In this document: in pieces, positions 41,417-50,569 of the stretch
How positions within the stretch are numbered: position 1 is the stretch's first letter
How the letters are laid out: the number at the start of each line of letters is the position of its first letter
Origin: Caballeronia ptereochthonis
GTDB lineage: Bacteria; Pseudomonadota; Gammaproteobacteria; Burkholderiales; Burkholderiaceae
NCBI RefSeq assembly: GCF_001545075.1
Contig: NZ_FCOB02000045.1
Span: forward strand, 1 to 58,961
Reading direction: 5' to 3'
Length of the DNA: 58,961 nt
The notes under the pieces: model-generated
Seen by the model: only the letters and a program-made list of their open reading frames with translations
What the model was told of the DNA's origin: nothing
Database searches by the model: none
Made by a program: the position numbers and the translations under genes

Positions 41417-42616
41417 ATGAACTCGTATCAGGATTCCGTTTCGACTTCTCACGCTCATTCCTTCGCCCCGCTCAGGATACGCGGCCGCAGCCTGCTGCCG
41501 ATCGTGCAGGGCGGCATGGGCGTCGGCATCTCCGCGCATCGGCTCGCGGGAAGCGTGGCGCGCGAAGGCGCGGTCGGCACCATCGCGAGCATCGACTTGC
41601 GTCATCATCATGACGACCTGCTCGCGATGTGCCGCGAAGATCATTCGCGCGCGACGCTCGAACGCGCCAACCTCATTGCGCTCGCCCGCGAGATCGAAGC
41701 CGCGCGCGCGTTGGCGCAGGGCCGCGGCATGATCGCCGTCAACGTGATGAAGGCCGTGAGCGCGCACGCCGACTATGTGCGCGTCGCGTGCGAGCAGGGC
41801 GCCGATGCGATCGTCATGGGCGCGGGCTTGCCACTCGACTTGCCCGATCTCACGCAGGGCTGCGATATCGCGCTGATTCCGATTCTTTCCGACAGCCGCG
41901 GCGTGACGCTCGTGCTCCGGAAATGGATGAAGAAAGGCCGTCTGCCCGATGCGATCGTGATCGAGCATCCCGCGCATGCGGGCGGGCATCTCGGCGTGAC
42001 GGACCTCGCCGACATGCGCGACGAACGCTTCGGCTTCGAGCGCGTGCTGCGGGAGCTCGATGCGTTGTTCGCATCGCTCGGTCTCGAGCGTTCGGATGTG
42101 CCGGTGATCGTCGCGGGCGGCATCGATAGTCACGACGCCGTGCGCAAGTGGCTCGCGGCCGGCGCGGATGGCGTGCAGATCGGCACGCCGTTCGCCGTCA
42201 CCGAAGAGGGCGACGCGCATCCCGAGTTCAAGCGCGTGCTGGCCGAAGCGCAGCCGGATGACATCGTCGAATTCGTCAGCGTGACGGGTTTGCCCGCGCG
42301 CGCCGTAAAGACGCCGTGGCTCATGCGCTATCTGCGCAACGAGGAACGCATCCGCACGAAGATCGGCGCGCGCAGGCAGCCGTGTCCATCGGGGCTCGAA
42401 TGTCTGAGCGTCTGCGGCCTGCGCGACGGCATCGAGAAATTCGGCCACTTCTGCATCGATACGCGTCTCGCGGCGGCGTTGCGTGGCGATGTCGGCAATG
42501 GCCTGTTTTTTCGCGGCCGCGAAAAGCTGCCGTTCGGCGCGGCGATTCGCAGTGTCCGCGACTTGATCGAACTGCTGCTGACGGGCATGACGAAGGCCGC
42601 GCAGGCGGCGTGCTGA
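41417..42616 (+). CDS. Nitronate monooxygenase (NPD/2-nitropropane dioxygenase family)
   Basis: A 399-residue TIM-barrel FMN enzyme. Family pieces are PIVQGGMGVGISAHRLAG near the N-terminus, HPAHAGGHLG with a possible catalytic His, VIVAGGIDSHDAVRKWLAAG (phosphate binding) and GADGVQIGTPFAVTEE. The family also includes FabK-type enoyl reductases; the Cys-rich tail PSGLECLSVCGLRDG is unusual and might bind a metal or cluster. It begins 127 bases after the ABC ATPase gene on the same strand and may share its transcript. The 207 bases after it contain no gene. Confidence 0.83.
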   Translation: MNSYQDSVSTSHAHSFAPLRIRGRSLLPIVQGGMGVGISAHRLAGSVAREGAVGTIASIDLRHHHDDLLAMCREDHSRATLERANLIALAREIEAARALAQGRGMIAVNVMKAVSAHADYVRVACEQGADAIVMGAGLPLDLPDLTQGCDIALIPILSDSRGVTLVLRKWMKKGRLPDAIVIEHPAHAGGHLGVTDLADMRDERFGFERVLRELDALFASLGLERSDVPVIVAGGIDSHDAVRKWLAAGADGVQIGTPFAVTEEGDAHPEFKRVLAEAQPDDIVEFVSVTGLPARAVKTPWLMRYLRNEERIRTKIGARRQPCPSGLECLSVCGLRDGIEKFGHFCIDTRLAAALRGDVGNGLFFRGREKLPFGAAIRSVRDLIELLLTGMTKAAQAAC

Positions 42617-42823
42617 GAAACCGAAACGCCGTGTTTCGCGGCGCGCGTGATCGATCGTCGAGTTCCTATTGTTACCTGCCTCAGCGAGGTTGCTTCGTGC
42701 GGCGAGAGTGGGGACGTAACGCGGTATTGCATCTTCGCGTCGTCGCTTTAGCCCTGTTCCGAAGAGTGTGCATCGATGGTCGGCCTAGAATGCGGGCAAC
42801 TTCAGAACCGCACATCGATCACC

Positions 42824-43261
42824 ATGCCGACCACCACCAGGCTCGAATTCGAAACACCCGAAGGGCGCATGTCCCTGCCGATCAACGACGTGCAATTCAT
42901 GGCCTACGACGCGGGCGAACTCGCGATGCAGTCGACGCGCGATTTCGTCGAGCGCATGCGCGCGATGGGCCTTGGCGAACTCGCGGAGAACCATGCGCGA
43001 CTGCTCGCGCAGAACAAGGTGTCGATCATGGAGCTTCGAGAGGTGCGCGAGGATGCGGAGGCACTGCTCGAGCGCAAGGAAGAAGGCGAGCTGATCGCGA
43101 ACTCGATCACGCCTCGGCTGGAACGATTGCGCGAGGTCATCGCACGAACGCACGTCGACATGCGCGCGAACGTCGCCCGGTTGGCGGCGCTCTCCGTCGC
43201 ATGCGATCGGGCCTTGCGCCAGATTCCCGGTTATCGGCCGCCCGCGCGCCGTCAGCGCTGA
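42824..43261 (+). CDS. Hypothetical coiled-coil protein (145 aa)
   Basis: No family recognised. The protein is almost wholly helical and charged, with heptad-like stretches from about residue 30 to 110. A single Cys lies near the C-terminus. ATG 42824 was chosen because upstream in-frame codons look non-coding. It ends four bases before the convergent gene at 43266. Codon usage is normal for the window. Confidence 0.55.
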   Translation: MPTTTRLEFETPEGRMSLPINDVQFMAYDAGELAMQSTRDFVERMRAMGLGELAENHARLLAQNKVSIMELREVREDAEALLERKEEGELIANSITPRLERLREVIARTHVDMRANVARLAALSVACDRALRQIPGYRPPARRQR

Positions 43262-43265
43262 CCGC

Positions 43266-43568
43266 TCAACCACCCGAATATTTTCGCAGCAGCGCGTTCA
43301 CGTCGATGCGCTGCCCTTGCAGCAGCAAGAGACGTGCGTGCAGCACCAGATTCTCGAGCACGAGCAATGCGGTCGTGAGCATATAGGTGAGGTTGACGTC
43401 ACCGGGATTCAGCCCGCTCGCCTGAAGCTTCCGATGTTTGTCGACGAGCGCGGTCATGACGAGGCTGCGCAGTTCGGGCTCTCCGAAAGGCAGATCGCCA
43501 TAGTCGACGGGGTCTTCCCGTTCCAGTTCCACGAGCATGCCCGTCAATTCGCTGATGGTCATTTCCAT
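43266..43568 (-). CDS. Hypothetical protein (100 aa), helical
   Basis: A 100-residue acidic, helical protein beginning MEMTISELTGMLVELERED and with the hydrophobic stretch YMLTTALLVLENLVLHARLL, which looks amphipathic rather than membrane-spanning. CCGGAGAAGCC precedes the ATG, giving good evidence for the start. No function known. It is convergent with the coiled-coil gene. The 150 bases between it and the next gene hold nothing I can support. Confidence 0.6.
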   Translation of the reverse strand: MEMTISELTGMLVELEREDPVDYGDLPFGEPELRSLVMTALVDKHRKLQASGLNPGDVNLTYMLTTALLVLENLVLHARLLLLQGQRIDVNALLRKYSGG

Positions 43569-43718
43569 GGCTTCTCCGGCTAAAGGATTGCGTGGACGGT
43601 GAACCGAGTCTTCATGTTGCCATGCCTGCGAGCAAAATAAAACGGTTCGACGCGTCGTTGCAGGCCGGGGCCTACGCTGCCATCGGCAATTGCATGCGCG
43701 CGCACGGAAGCGTCTCGT

Positions 43719-43997
43719 TCATTGCGCGCACGACACTTCACGGTGATAAGCCGTCATGCCGAAGCGCTGCAGGATGAAGTTCTCCACGACGAGATGGAGA
43801 TCCGCTTCGCGCGGCCGCGTGCCCCAGCGGCTGTTGCCCGCCACCGACGCCACCGTGAACCACGAATGCGGCGGAAACAACTCGACGCGCAACACGCCGC
43901 GCTCGAAGATCCTGAGACGCCCCGTATCGATATGAAACTCGGCGCTGACCGCGCCGTCCGGCATGTCGATGCTTGCCGTGATTGCCTTAGCCTTCAT
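43719..43997 (-). CDS. Small hypothetical protein (92 aa)
   Basis: A 92-residue protein that appears to be beta-rich: SAEFHIDTGRLRIFERGVLRVEL, followed by a C-terminal helix LHLVVENFILQRFGM. GAGAGAGCGAG lies upstream of the ATG. Codon bias supports it. No family or function recognised. Confidence 0.55.
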   Translation of the reverse strand: MKAKAITASIDMPDGAVSAEFHIDTGRLRIFERGVLRVELFPPHSWFTVASVAGNSRWGTRPREADLHLVVENFILQRFGMTAYHREVSCAQ

Positions 43998-44076
43998 CGT
44001 CTCGCTCTCTCAATGTGCCGACGCCGGGACGTTGCGTGCCGTACGGCCGCCCGCCGATCGAATGATTCGTCAGGGA

Positions 44077-44103
44077 GCGCCGGGCGCGCAGGGCGCCCGG
44101 CGC
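44077..44103. other. GC-rich hairpin in a 470-base gene-free stretch
   Basis: Perfect 11-base arms GCGCCGGGCGC and GCGCCCGGCGC with a five-base loop but no T tract. The stretch 43998-44467 also contains CGCCGA-AATA-TCGGCG at 44295-44310, a possible operator or mRNA structure in front of the alcohol dehydrogenase gene. No gene is evident in this stretch. Confidence 0.45.
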
Positions 44104-44467
44104 CGCGCGAAAAGATTCGTCGTCTCCGCGCGCATGACAACCTTAAGGCGCTCGCCGCGAGTCGAATAGTCCCGATTAAGTAGGGAGCCGACAGCAGCGC
44201 GCACGATTGTCAAATTCTCCGACGACGCCAAATCGACGCGGTCGTTTCGGCAGAGATCTTCTGACAGGCATACAGTATTGGCGCTGCGCATCGCCGCCGA
44301 AATATCGGCGCGATCGGCAAGTCATCGGCAGCATGTGCGGTGCATGACGGCGACAGTTCGCTGCCGCACACAGCCGGCCATCGCGCACGTCTCATGGGTC
44401 GCGCTTTTCCATCGCGAGGAAGCGCCGGTCCGTTTCACAGGATTCAAATTCAAGAGGGAAGCAAATC

Positions 44468-45526
44468 ATGCTGAAAGCGTATTCCTATGCAGCCTCCGCA
44501 GCCGACCGGCCGCTCGGCCCGCTCGAAATCCAGCGCCGCGACGTTGGTCCGAACGATGTGCGCATCGACGTTCTGTTCTGCGGCGTGTGTCACTCCGATC
44601 TGCACATGGCGAGGAACGAATGGGGCGGCACGAACTATCCGGTCGTGCCGGGTCACGAGATCGTCGGACGCGTCGTCGAGGTCGGTTCGGAGGTGACGAA
44701 GTTCAAGGCGGGTGATCTCGCGGGCGTCGGCTGCATGGTCGATTCCTGCCGTGTATGCGATGCCTGCAAGGAAGGGCTCGAACAGTTCTGCGACGGTCCC
44801 GACAGCTTCATCCAGACCTACAACTCGCCGGACCGGAAATCGGGTGGCTTCACCCAGGGCGGCTATTCGACCGCCATCGTCGTCGACGAGGCGTTTGCGC
44901 TGCGCGTTCCCGATAACCTCGAGCTGGCGGGCGTCGCACCGCTGCTGTGCGCGGGTATCACGACGTACTCGCCGCTGCGTCACTGGAACGTGCAGAAGGG
45001 GCACAAGGTCGGTGTCGTCGGTCTCGGCGGCCTCGGGCACATGGGCGTGAAGCTCGCCGCCGCGATGGGCGCGCATGTCGTGCTCTTCACGACTTCGCCG
45101 GGCAAGATCGAAGACGCGAAGCGCCTGGGCGCGCACGAAGTCGTGATCTCGAAGGACCCGGACCAGATGGCCGCGCATGCCAACAGCTTCGACTTCATTC
45201 TGAACACGGTGGCCGCGTCGCATGATCTGGATCAGTTCATGACGCTGCTCAAGCGTGACGGAACGATGACGCTCGTGGGCGTGCCGGAGCATCCGCATCC
45301 GTCGCCTTCGGTGATGAACATGATCTTCAAGCGGCGCTCGCTCGCGGGATCGCTCATCGGCGGCATCGCGGAGACGCAGGAGATGCTCGATTTCTGCGGC
45401 GAGCATGGCATCACGTCCGACATCGAGATGATTCGCATGGACGAGATCAACAAGGCTTACGAGCGCATGTTGAAGAGCGACGTGAAGTATCGCTTCGTGA
45501 TCGACATGTCGACGATGGAGCGTTGA
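44468..45526 (+). CDS. Zinc-dependent alcohol dehydrogenase (CAD/YahK type)
   Basis: A 352-residue medium-chain dehydrogenase. The catalytic zinc ligands are Cys41 (FCGVCHSDLH) and His63/Glu64 (PGHEIVG) plus a later Cys in LLCAGITTYSP. The structural zinc is held by Cys94, Cys97, Cys100 and Cys108. GLGGLGHMGVKLA is the nucleotide-binding motif. It belongs to the cinnamyl-alcohol-dehydrogenase-like group that reduces many aldehydes, usually with NADPH. It stands alone, and GAGGGAAGC precedes the ATG. Physiological substrate unknown. Confidence 0.92.
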   Translation: MLKAYSYAASAADRPLGPLEIQRRDVGPNDVRIDVLFCGVCHSDLHMARNEWGGTNYPVVPGHEIVGRVVEVGSEVTKFKAGDLAGVGCMVDSCRVCDACKEGLEQFCDGPDSFIQTYNSPDRKSGGFTQGGYSTAIVVDEAFALRVPDNLELAGVAPLLCAGITTYSPLRHWNVQKGHKVGVVGLGGLGHMGVKLAAAMGAHVVLFTTSPGKIEDAKRLGAHEVVISKDPDQMAAHANSFDFILNTVAASHDLDQFMTLLKRDGTMTLVGVPEHPHPSPSVMNMIFKRRSLAGSLIGGIAETQEMLDFCGEHGITSDIEMIRMDEINKAYERMLKSDVKYRFVIDMSTMER

Positions 45527-45557
45527 CCGGCATTGACCACCTCGGGCGGGTGCGATC

Positions 45558-46496
45558 TCAGGGCCGAATGACGGTCATCCTGAACGCCCCGCCATCCTGT
45601 GGCCCGGTCGCGTCCATCGCCTCACGCATCCTCTCCACGAACCGCCCGGTTACCGCCGGCAACGTCCTGCCTCTCTTCTTCACGACCGCAATCGGCCGCA
45701 CGAACGCGGGATGATCGATCGGCTTGACGACGAGGCCCGGTTCCGCGCGCACCTCGCGCGCCGTCTCCGGCAGGATCGTCACGCCGAGACCGCCGCGCAC
45801 CATCGCAACGGCGGTCATCATGTAAGTCGGTTCGCACGCGATATCGAGCGCCTCGCGCGTTTCGCCGAGCGCCGCATCGACGACCGCGCGCACGCTCGTC
45901 CCCGGGGCGGTGAGCACGAGCGGCGCGCGCGCGAGATCCTTCAGCCCGATATGGCGCTTCTTCGCCAGCGCATGCTCGCGCGGACACACCACGACGAGCC
46001 GGTCGACGCCCGCATGCAAGACTTCGAGCAGCGGATCGGCCACTTCGCCGCCCGTCAGGCCGATATCCGCTTCCTCGCTGCGCACGAGCGCATTCACGGT
46101 GCTCGCCACCACGTCGCGAATCTGGAATGCGACGCGCGGCACCTCGCGCTTCATCCCGATGATCAACTCGGGCAACACGCTCGCCGCGAACGTCGGCAGG
46201 CACGCGATGCGGATCGTGCCGCTTTCTCCCTGACCGAGCGCGCGCGCGTCGCGCAGCACGTTCTCCATGTCGTGCAGCGACTTGCGCAGCAGCGGCAGCA
46301 GTTCCCGCCCGGTTGGCGTCAGCGCGACATTGCGGCTATTGCGGTCGAACAGCCGCGCGCCGACCGCTTCCTCCAGCCTGCGTATCTGCACGGTGAGCGC
46401 CGGTTGCGACAGATGCAGCCGCTGCGCCGCGCGCGTGAAGCTGCCCGCCTCGGCCACGGCGACGAGCGCACGGAGATCGCGAAGATTCAGATCCAT
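45558..46496 (-). CDS. LysR-family regulator of the CitMHS/AtuA operon
   Basis: A 312-residue LysR protein: N-terminal winged helix (GSFTRAAQRLHLSQPALTVQ) and a periplasmic-binding-like effector domain with IACLPTFAASVLPELI. It diverges from the CitMHS transporter gene with about 100 bases between the starts, the usual arrangement for a LysR activator and its target. The gap contains ATCAAATCATTTCAATTGTG, AT-rich with a T-N11-A element, as a possible site. Confidence 0.9.
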   Translation of the reverse strand: MDLNLRDLRALVAVAEAGSFTRAAQRLHLSQPALTVQIRRLEEAVGARLFDRNSRNVALTPTGRELLPLLRKSLHDMENVLRDARALGQGESGTIRIACLPTFAASVLPELIIGMKREVPRVAFQIRDVVASTVNALVRSEEADIGLTGGEVADPLLEVLHAGVDRLVVVCPREHALAKKRHIGLKDLARAPLVLTAPGTSVRAVVDAALGETREALDIACEPTYMMTAVAMVRGGLGVTILPETAREVRAEPGLVVKPIDHPAFVRPIAVVKKRGRTLPAVTGRFVERMREAMDATGPQDGGAFRMTVIRP

Positions 46497-46596
46497 TACA
46501 GTTGATGATGGCTGCGATCAAATCATTTCAATTGTGTTATCGGCGTTCCGAACTTACGCTGAACGACATCAAAAAACAAGATTCGGAGACAATTTC

Positions 46597-47901
46597 ATGC
46601 TGCCGTTATTGGGGCTTGCCACCATCCTCGTCCTGCTCGGGGCGATTCTTTCGAAGCGCATGTCGCCGCTCGTCGCGCTCATCGTCGTGCCGATCGCGGC
46701 GTCGCTGATCGGCGGCTTCGGCTTGCAGACGAGCAAGTTCGTCATCGACGGCCTGAAGAGCCTCGCGCCGGTCGTCGGCATGTTCGTGTTCGCGATCCTC
46801 TACTTCGGCACGATCACGGACGCCGGCACGCTCGATCCGATCATCGACCGCATCCTGCGCGCGGTCGGCACGAAACCGACGCGCATCGTGATGGGCACGA
46901 CGCTGCTCGCGCTGCTCATCCATCTCGACGGCTCGGGCGCCGTGTGCTTTCTCGTCACGATTCCCGCGATGCTGCCGCTCTACGAACGCCTGAACATGGA
47001 CAAGCGCGTGCTCGCGGCGGCCGTGTCGATGGCGGCGGGCATCAACTTCCTCCCGTGGACGGGGCCGATGATCCGCGCATCGGCATCGCTGCATCTGCCG
47101 ATTTCGTCGCTCTTCAATCCGCTGATTCCGATACAGGCAATCGGCCTGGTGTTCGTCTTCGGCATGGCGTGGTGGCTCGGCCGCCGCGAGGAACGGCGTC
47201 TCGGCTATTCGAGCGCGAACGGCGCCGTCCCCGTTCCGAAGCGCGAACTCACGCCCGAGGAACAGGCGCTGCGCCGTCCGGGGAACTTCTGGTTCAACAT
47301 CGTCCTGACGATCGTCGTGCTCGGCACGATGGTCGCGATGGGCGAGAAGATTCCGCCCGCGATCATGTTCATGGTGGGGCTGTGCATCGCGCTGATGGTG
47401 AACTACCCGAACGTCGACATGCAGCGAAAGCGCATCGACGCGCACGCCCGCGCCGCGCTGATGATGGCGGGCATCCTGCTCGCGGCGGGCGTGTTCACCG
47501 GGATCATGCAGGGCAGCGGCATGCTGAAGGCGATGGCGCAAGCGGCCGTCGGTTTCGTGCCGCCCGCGATGGCCGGGCACATTCCGGTCGCGCTCGGACT
47601 CGCGTCCATGCCGCTCTCGATGCTCTTCGATCCCGATTCGTTCTATTTCGGCGTGCTGCCGGTGATCGCCGAAGTGGCGTCGCAGTTCGGCGTGCTGCCG
47701 GTGCACGTCGGCCAGGCAGCGCTGCTCGGCCAGATGACGACCGGGTTTCCCGTGAGCCCGCTCACGCCCGCGACGTTTCTCGTCGTCGGCCTGTGCGGCA
47801 TCGATCTCGCGGATCATCAGAAGTTCACGTTCCCGCTGCTATTCGGCGCGTCGATCGTCATGACGATCGCGTGCGTGGTGCTGGGCGTGTTTCCGTTGTA
47901 A
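46597..47901 (+). CDS. CitMHS-family citrate/metal-type proton symporter
   Basis: A 434-residue inner-membrane protein with 11-12 hydrophobic segments. CitMHS features include HLDGSGAVCFLVTIPAMLPL, a conserved loop in segment 4-5, AAGINFLPWTGPMIRA, and LASMPLSMLFDPDSFYFG. Known members import citrate complexed with Mg2+, Ca2+ or similar. Here the neighbours are AtuA-type genes, so the substrate may be another di- or tricarboxylate. CGGAGAC precedes ATG 46597. LysR control is likely. Confidence 0.88.
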   Translation: MLPLLGLATILVLLGAILSKRMSPLVALIVVPIAASLIGGFGLQTSKFVIDGLKSLAPVVGMFVFAILYFGTITDAGTLDPIIDRILRAVGTKPTRIVMGTTLLALLIHLDGSGAVCFLVTIPAMLPLYERLNMDKRVLAAAVSMAAGINFLPWTGPMIRASASLHLPISSLFNPLIPIQAIGLVFVFGMAWWLGRREERRLGYSSANGAVPVPKRELTPEEQALRRPGNFWFNIVLTIVVLGTMVAMGEKIPPAIMFMVGLCIALMVNYPNVDMQRKRIDAHARAALMMAGILLAAGVFTGIMQGSGMLKAMAQAAVGFVPPAMAGHIPVALGLASMPLSMLFDPDSFYFGVLPVIAEVASQFGVLPVHVGQAALLGQMTTGFPVSPLTPATFLVVGLCGIDLADHQKFTFPLLFGASIVMTIACVVLGVFPL

Positions 47902-47920
47902 CTCACACTGGATGAGCATC

Positions 47921-49294
47921 ATGACCCAGACTGAATCATCGAAGCGCGTGCGGATCGGCGCAGGCGCGGGCTATTCGGGCGACCGTATCGAGCCTGCCGT
48001 CGAACTTGCCGAACACGGCGCGCTCGACTATCTCGTGTTCGAATGCCTGGCCGAGCGCACCATCGCGATCGCGCAGCAAGCGCGCCGCAACGATCCCGAA
48101 CTCGGCTACGATCCGCTCCTCGAAGCGCGCATGCGCGCCGTGCTGCCGGTCGCGGCGAAGAACGGCGTGCGCATCATCTCGAACATGGGCGCGGCCAATC
48201 CGCGCGCGGCGGCGAGGAAGACCGCGCAGATCGCGCGTGAGTTCGGACTGCATGGACTGAAGATCGCGGCCGTCAGCGGCGACGATGTGCTCGACGTCGT
48301 CCTTCGATCGCGTCTGCGTTTCGAGGAAACCGGCGACGACGTGAGCGCTTATGCGGGCCGCATCGTATCGGCGAATGCGTATGTGGGCGCGGCGCCGATC
48401 GTCGGCGCGCTCGCGGCGGGCGCGGATATCGTGCTGACGGGGCGCGTCGCGGACCCCTCGCTCTTCACGGCGCCGCTCATCCATGAATTCGGCTGGCGCA
48501 TGGACGACTGGAACACGCTCGGGCAGGCGACCGTCGTCGGTCATCTGCTCGAATGCGCGGGGCAGGTGACGGGCGGCTATTTCGCCGATCCCGGCTACAA
48601 GGACGTGCCCGATCTCGCGCGCCTCGGCTTTCCGATCGGAGAAGTGAGCGCGGACGGCAGCGTGATCGTGACGAAAGTGGCGCATGCGGGCGGCCGCGTG
48701 ACCGAAGCCGCCTGCAAGGAGCAACTGCTATACGAGATCCACGATCCGGGCCGTTACTTTCAGCCGGATGTCGTCGCGGACTTCACGCAGGTTCGCGTTG
48801 CGGAGGAGGCGAAAGACCGCGTGCGCGTGACAGGCGGACGCGGCAGCGAGCGCACCGGCACGCTGAAAGTCTCGGTCGCCTATCTCGACGGCTGCATCGG
48901 CGAAGGGCAGATTTCCTATGGCGGACCGGGCGCGGTGGCTCGCGCGCGGCTCGCGCTCGATATCGTGCGTGAACGTCTCGCGATCACGGGCGTCGACACG
49001 AGCGAGTTGCGCTTCGATCTCATCGGCGTGAACTCGCTTTATGGCGACGCGTTGGCCGCGCGCCACGAGGAACCGTGCGAAGTGCGCGTGCGCGTGGCGG
49101 GCCGTGCATCGAGCGCGAAGGAGGCGGCGCGCATCGGCAACGAGGTCGAAACGCTCTACACCAACGGACCGGCGGGCGGCGGCGGCGTGACGAAGGCGAC
49201 GCGCGAAGTCATCGCCGTGCAGTCCGTGCTGCTGCCGCGCAGGCACGTGAATCCCGTCTTCGAATTCGTGGAGGCAAGCGATGAAACTGCGTGA
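47921..49294 (+). CDS. AtuA-like (DUF1446) acyclic-terpene-utilisation family protein
   Basis: A 457-residue protein of the DUF1446/AtuA family. It starts VRIGAGAGYSGDRIEPAVEL and has LEARMRAVLPVAAKNGVRII, ISNMGAANPRAA, DIVLTGRVADPSLF and GGYFADPGYKDVPDLA. AtuA is named from citronellol/geraniol catabolism in Pseudomonas, where its reaction is not settled to my knowledge. Here no other atu genes are present, and the partners are a CitMHS transporter and a short AtuA-C protein. The ATG at 47921 has GGATGAG before it; ATG 47912 is possible. Confidence 0.85.
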   Translation: MTQTESSKRVRIGAGAGYSGDRIEPAVELAEHGALDYLVFECLAERTIAIAQQARRNDPELGYDPLLEARMRAVLPVAAKNGVRIISNMGAANPRAAARKTAQIAREFGLHGLKIAAVSGDDVLDVVLRSRLRFEETGDDVSAYAGRIVSANAYVGAAPIVGALAAGADIVLTGRVADPSLFTAPLIHEFGWRMDDWNTLGQATVVGHLLECAGQVTGGYFADPGYKDVPDLARLGFPIGEVSADGSVIVTKVAHAGGRVTEAACKEQLLYEIHDPGRYFQPDVVADFTQVRVAEEAKDRVRVTGGRGSERTGTLKVSVAYLDGCIGEGQISYGGPGAVARARLALDIVRERLAITGVDTSELRFDLIGVNSLYGDALAARHEEPCEVRVRVAGRASSAKEAARIGNEVETLYTNGPAGGGGVTKATREVIAVQSVLLPRRHVNPVFEFVEASDETA

Positions 49295-49592
49295 ACTGGC
49301 CCATGGCCGCACCGGCGACAAGGGCAACACGCTCAACGTCTCGGTGATCTGCTTCGACGCGAAGCATTTCGCTCATCTGCGTGAACAACTGACGCCCGAA
49401 CGCGTGAAGGCGCATCTCGCCGATGTCGTGAAGGGCGATGTCGTGCGCCACGAACTGCCGCTGCTGAACGCGTTCAACTTCGTGCTCGGCCATGCGCTCG
49501 GCGGCGGCGTCACGCGTTCGCTCGCGCTCGACGCGCATGGCAAGTCGGTGAGTTCGGCGCTGCTCGATATCGACATCGGCGAGCCCGCATAA
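49281..49592 (+). CDS. Separate AtuA C-terminal domain protein
   Basis: A 103-residue protein beginning MKLRELAHGRTGDKGNTLNV, a motif found at the C-terminal domain of longer AtuA proteins, followed by FNFVLGHALGGGVTRSLALD. It overlaps the preceding gene by 14 bases, so the two are translationally coupled and presumably form one complex. Many genomes carry this domain fused; here it is split. Reaction unknown. Confidence 0.85.
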   Translation: MKLRELAHGRTGDKGNTLNVSVICFDAKHFAHLREQLTPERVKAHLADVVKGDVVRHELPLLNAFNFVLGHALGGGVTRSLALDAHGKSVSSALLDIDIGEPA

Positions 49593-49739
49593 ATCGAAAT
49601 TGCCCGAACGTTCGGGCCGCGAAGAAAACTGCGCGAGCAATGTTGCCGTATATTCCGGGATGGGCTGAGTATCGGTTAGTGTTCGTTCTGCCGAAGCGCG
49701 AAGCGCGGACATCGCCCGAATGCCGCCATCAAGCGAGCC

Positions 49740-50567
49740 ATGAAACCGCAACCCAAAGCCGACACGCAAATCTGGCGCGCGCCCGAACTCGGCGCGGAAC
49801 TGCTGCGCGGCCGTTTCGCCAATTTCTCCTACGACGTGCATGCGCACGACACCGCCTGCTTCGCGCTGCTGACGGGCGGCGCGATCCGCATCCGCATGCG
49901 CGGCACGGAGTTCGTCGCGCGGCGCGGCGACCTTTACGCCATCGACGCCGACGAGCCGCATGCCGGCTGGCCCGTCGACGGCGAAGGCTGGGCGCAGCGC
50001 ACGCTCTATGTCGATGTCGCGCATCTGCGCGCGCTGACCGGCGACGAGCGCGCGTCGGCGTTGCCGGGCGGAGTCGTCGGGCCGATCATCCGCGATCCGG
50101 CGCTGTGCACGGCGCTCTACGACGTGCATCGCTCGTCGGAACTTCATGGGCCGTCGCTGCATCGCGACGAGCGCTATCTGGCGTTCGCCGCGCGGCTCGT
50201 CGCGCGGCATGTCAAGGAGGGCGCGGGAACCGTCGTCACGCCGCGCGAGCCGCGTGCCGTCGCGGCCGCGCGCCGCTTTCTCGACGATCGCCTGGGCGAG
50301 CAGGTCCATCTGGACGAGATTGCGGCAGCGGCCGGCCTGCCGCCGTATCGCCTGTTTCGCGCATTCAGCCGCGAAACGGGGATGACGCCGCACGAGTATC
50401 AGCGCCAGGCCCGCGTGCGCCGCGCGATGCAGATGATCCGCCGGGGCGGCGCGCTTTCCGACATCGCCGCTGCGACGGGCTTCGCCGATCAGGCGCATCT
50501 CACGCGCACGTTCCGCCGCATGCTCGGCGTCACGCCGGGCGCATACAAGACGGCGACGCGCGCGTAG
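49740..50567 (+). CDS. AraC-family transcriptional regulator
   Basis: A 275-residue protein with an N-terminal cupin-like sensing domain (ALLTGGAIRIRMRGTEFVAR, DLYAIDADEPHAGWP) and a C-terminal double helix-turn-helix (LDEIAAAAGLPPYRLFRAF, SDIAAATGFADQAHLTRTF). This AraC_binding/HTH_18 type often governs amino-acid exporters or detoxification genes. Its 3' end is two bases from the convergent DUF2000 gene, and these two families commonly neighbour each other, which suggests a functional link. Confidence 0.9.
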   Translation: MKPQPKADTQIWRAPELGAELLRGRFANFSYDVHAHDTACFALLTGGAIRIRMRGTEFVARRGDLYAIDADEPHAGWPVDGEGWAQRTLYVDVAHLRALTGDERASALPGGVVGPIIRDPALCTALYDVHRSSELHGPSLHRDERYLAFAARLVARHVKEGAGTVVTPREPRAVAAARRFLDDRLGEQVHLDEIAAAAGLPPYRLFRAFSRETGMTPHEYQRQARVRRAMQMIRRGGALSDIAAATGFADQAHLTRTFRRMLGVTPGAYKTATRA

Positions 50568-50569
50568 CA

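Noticed and set aside
43592..43777. A small plus-strand frame in the gap after the gene at 43266.
   Set aside because: No ribosome binding site, weak codon bias, and it overlaps the better-supported minus-strand gene at 43719.
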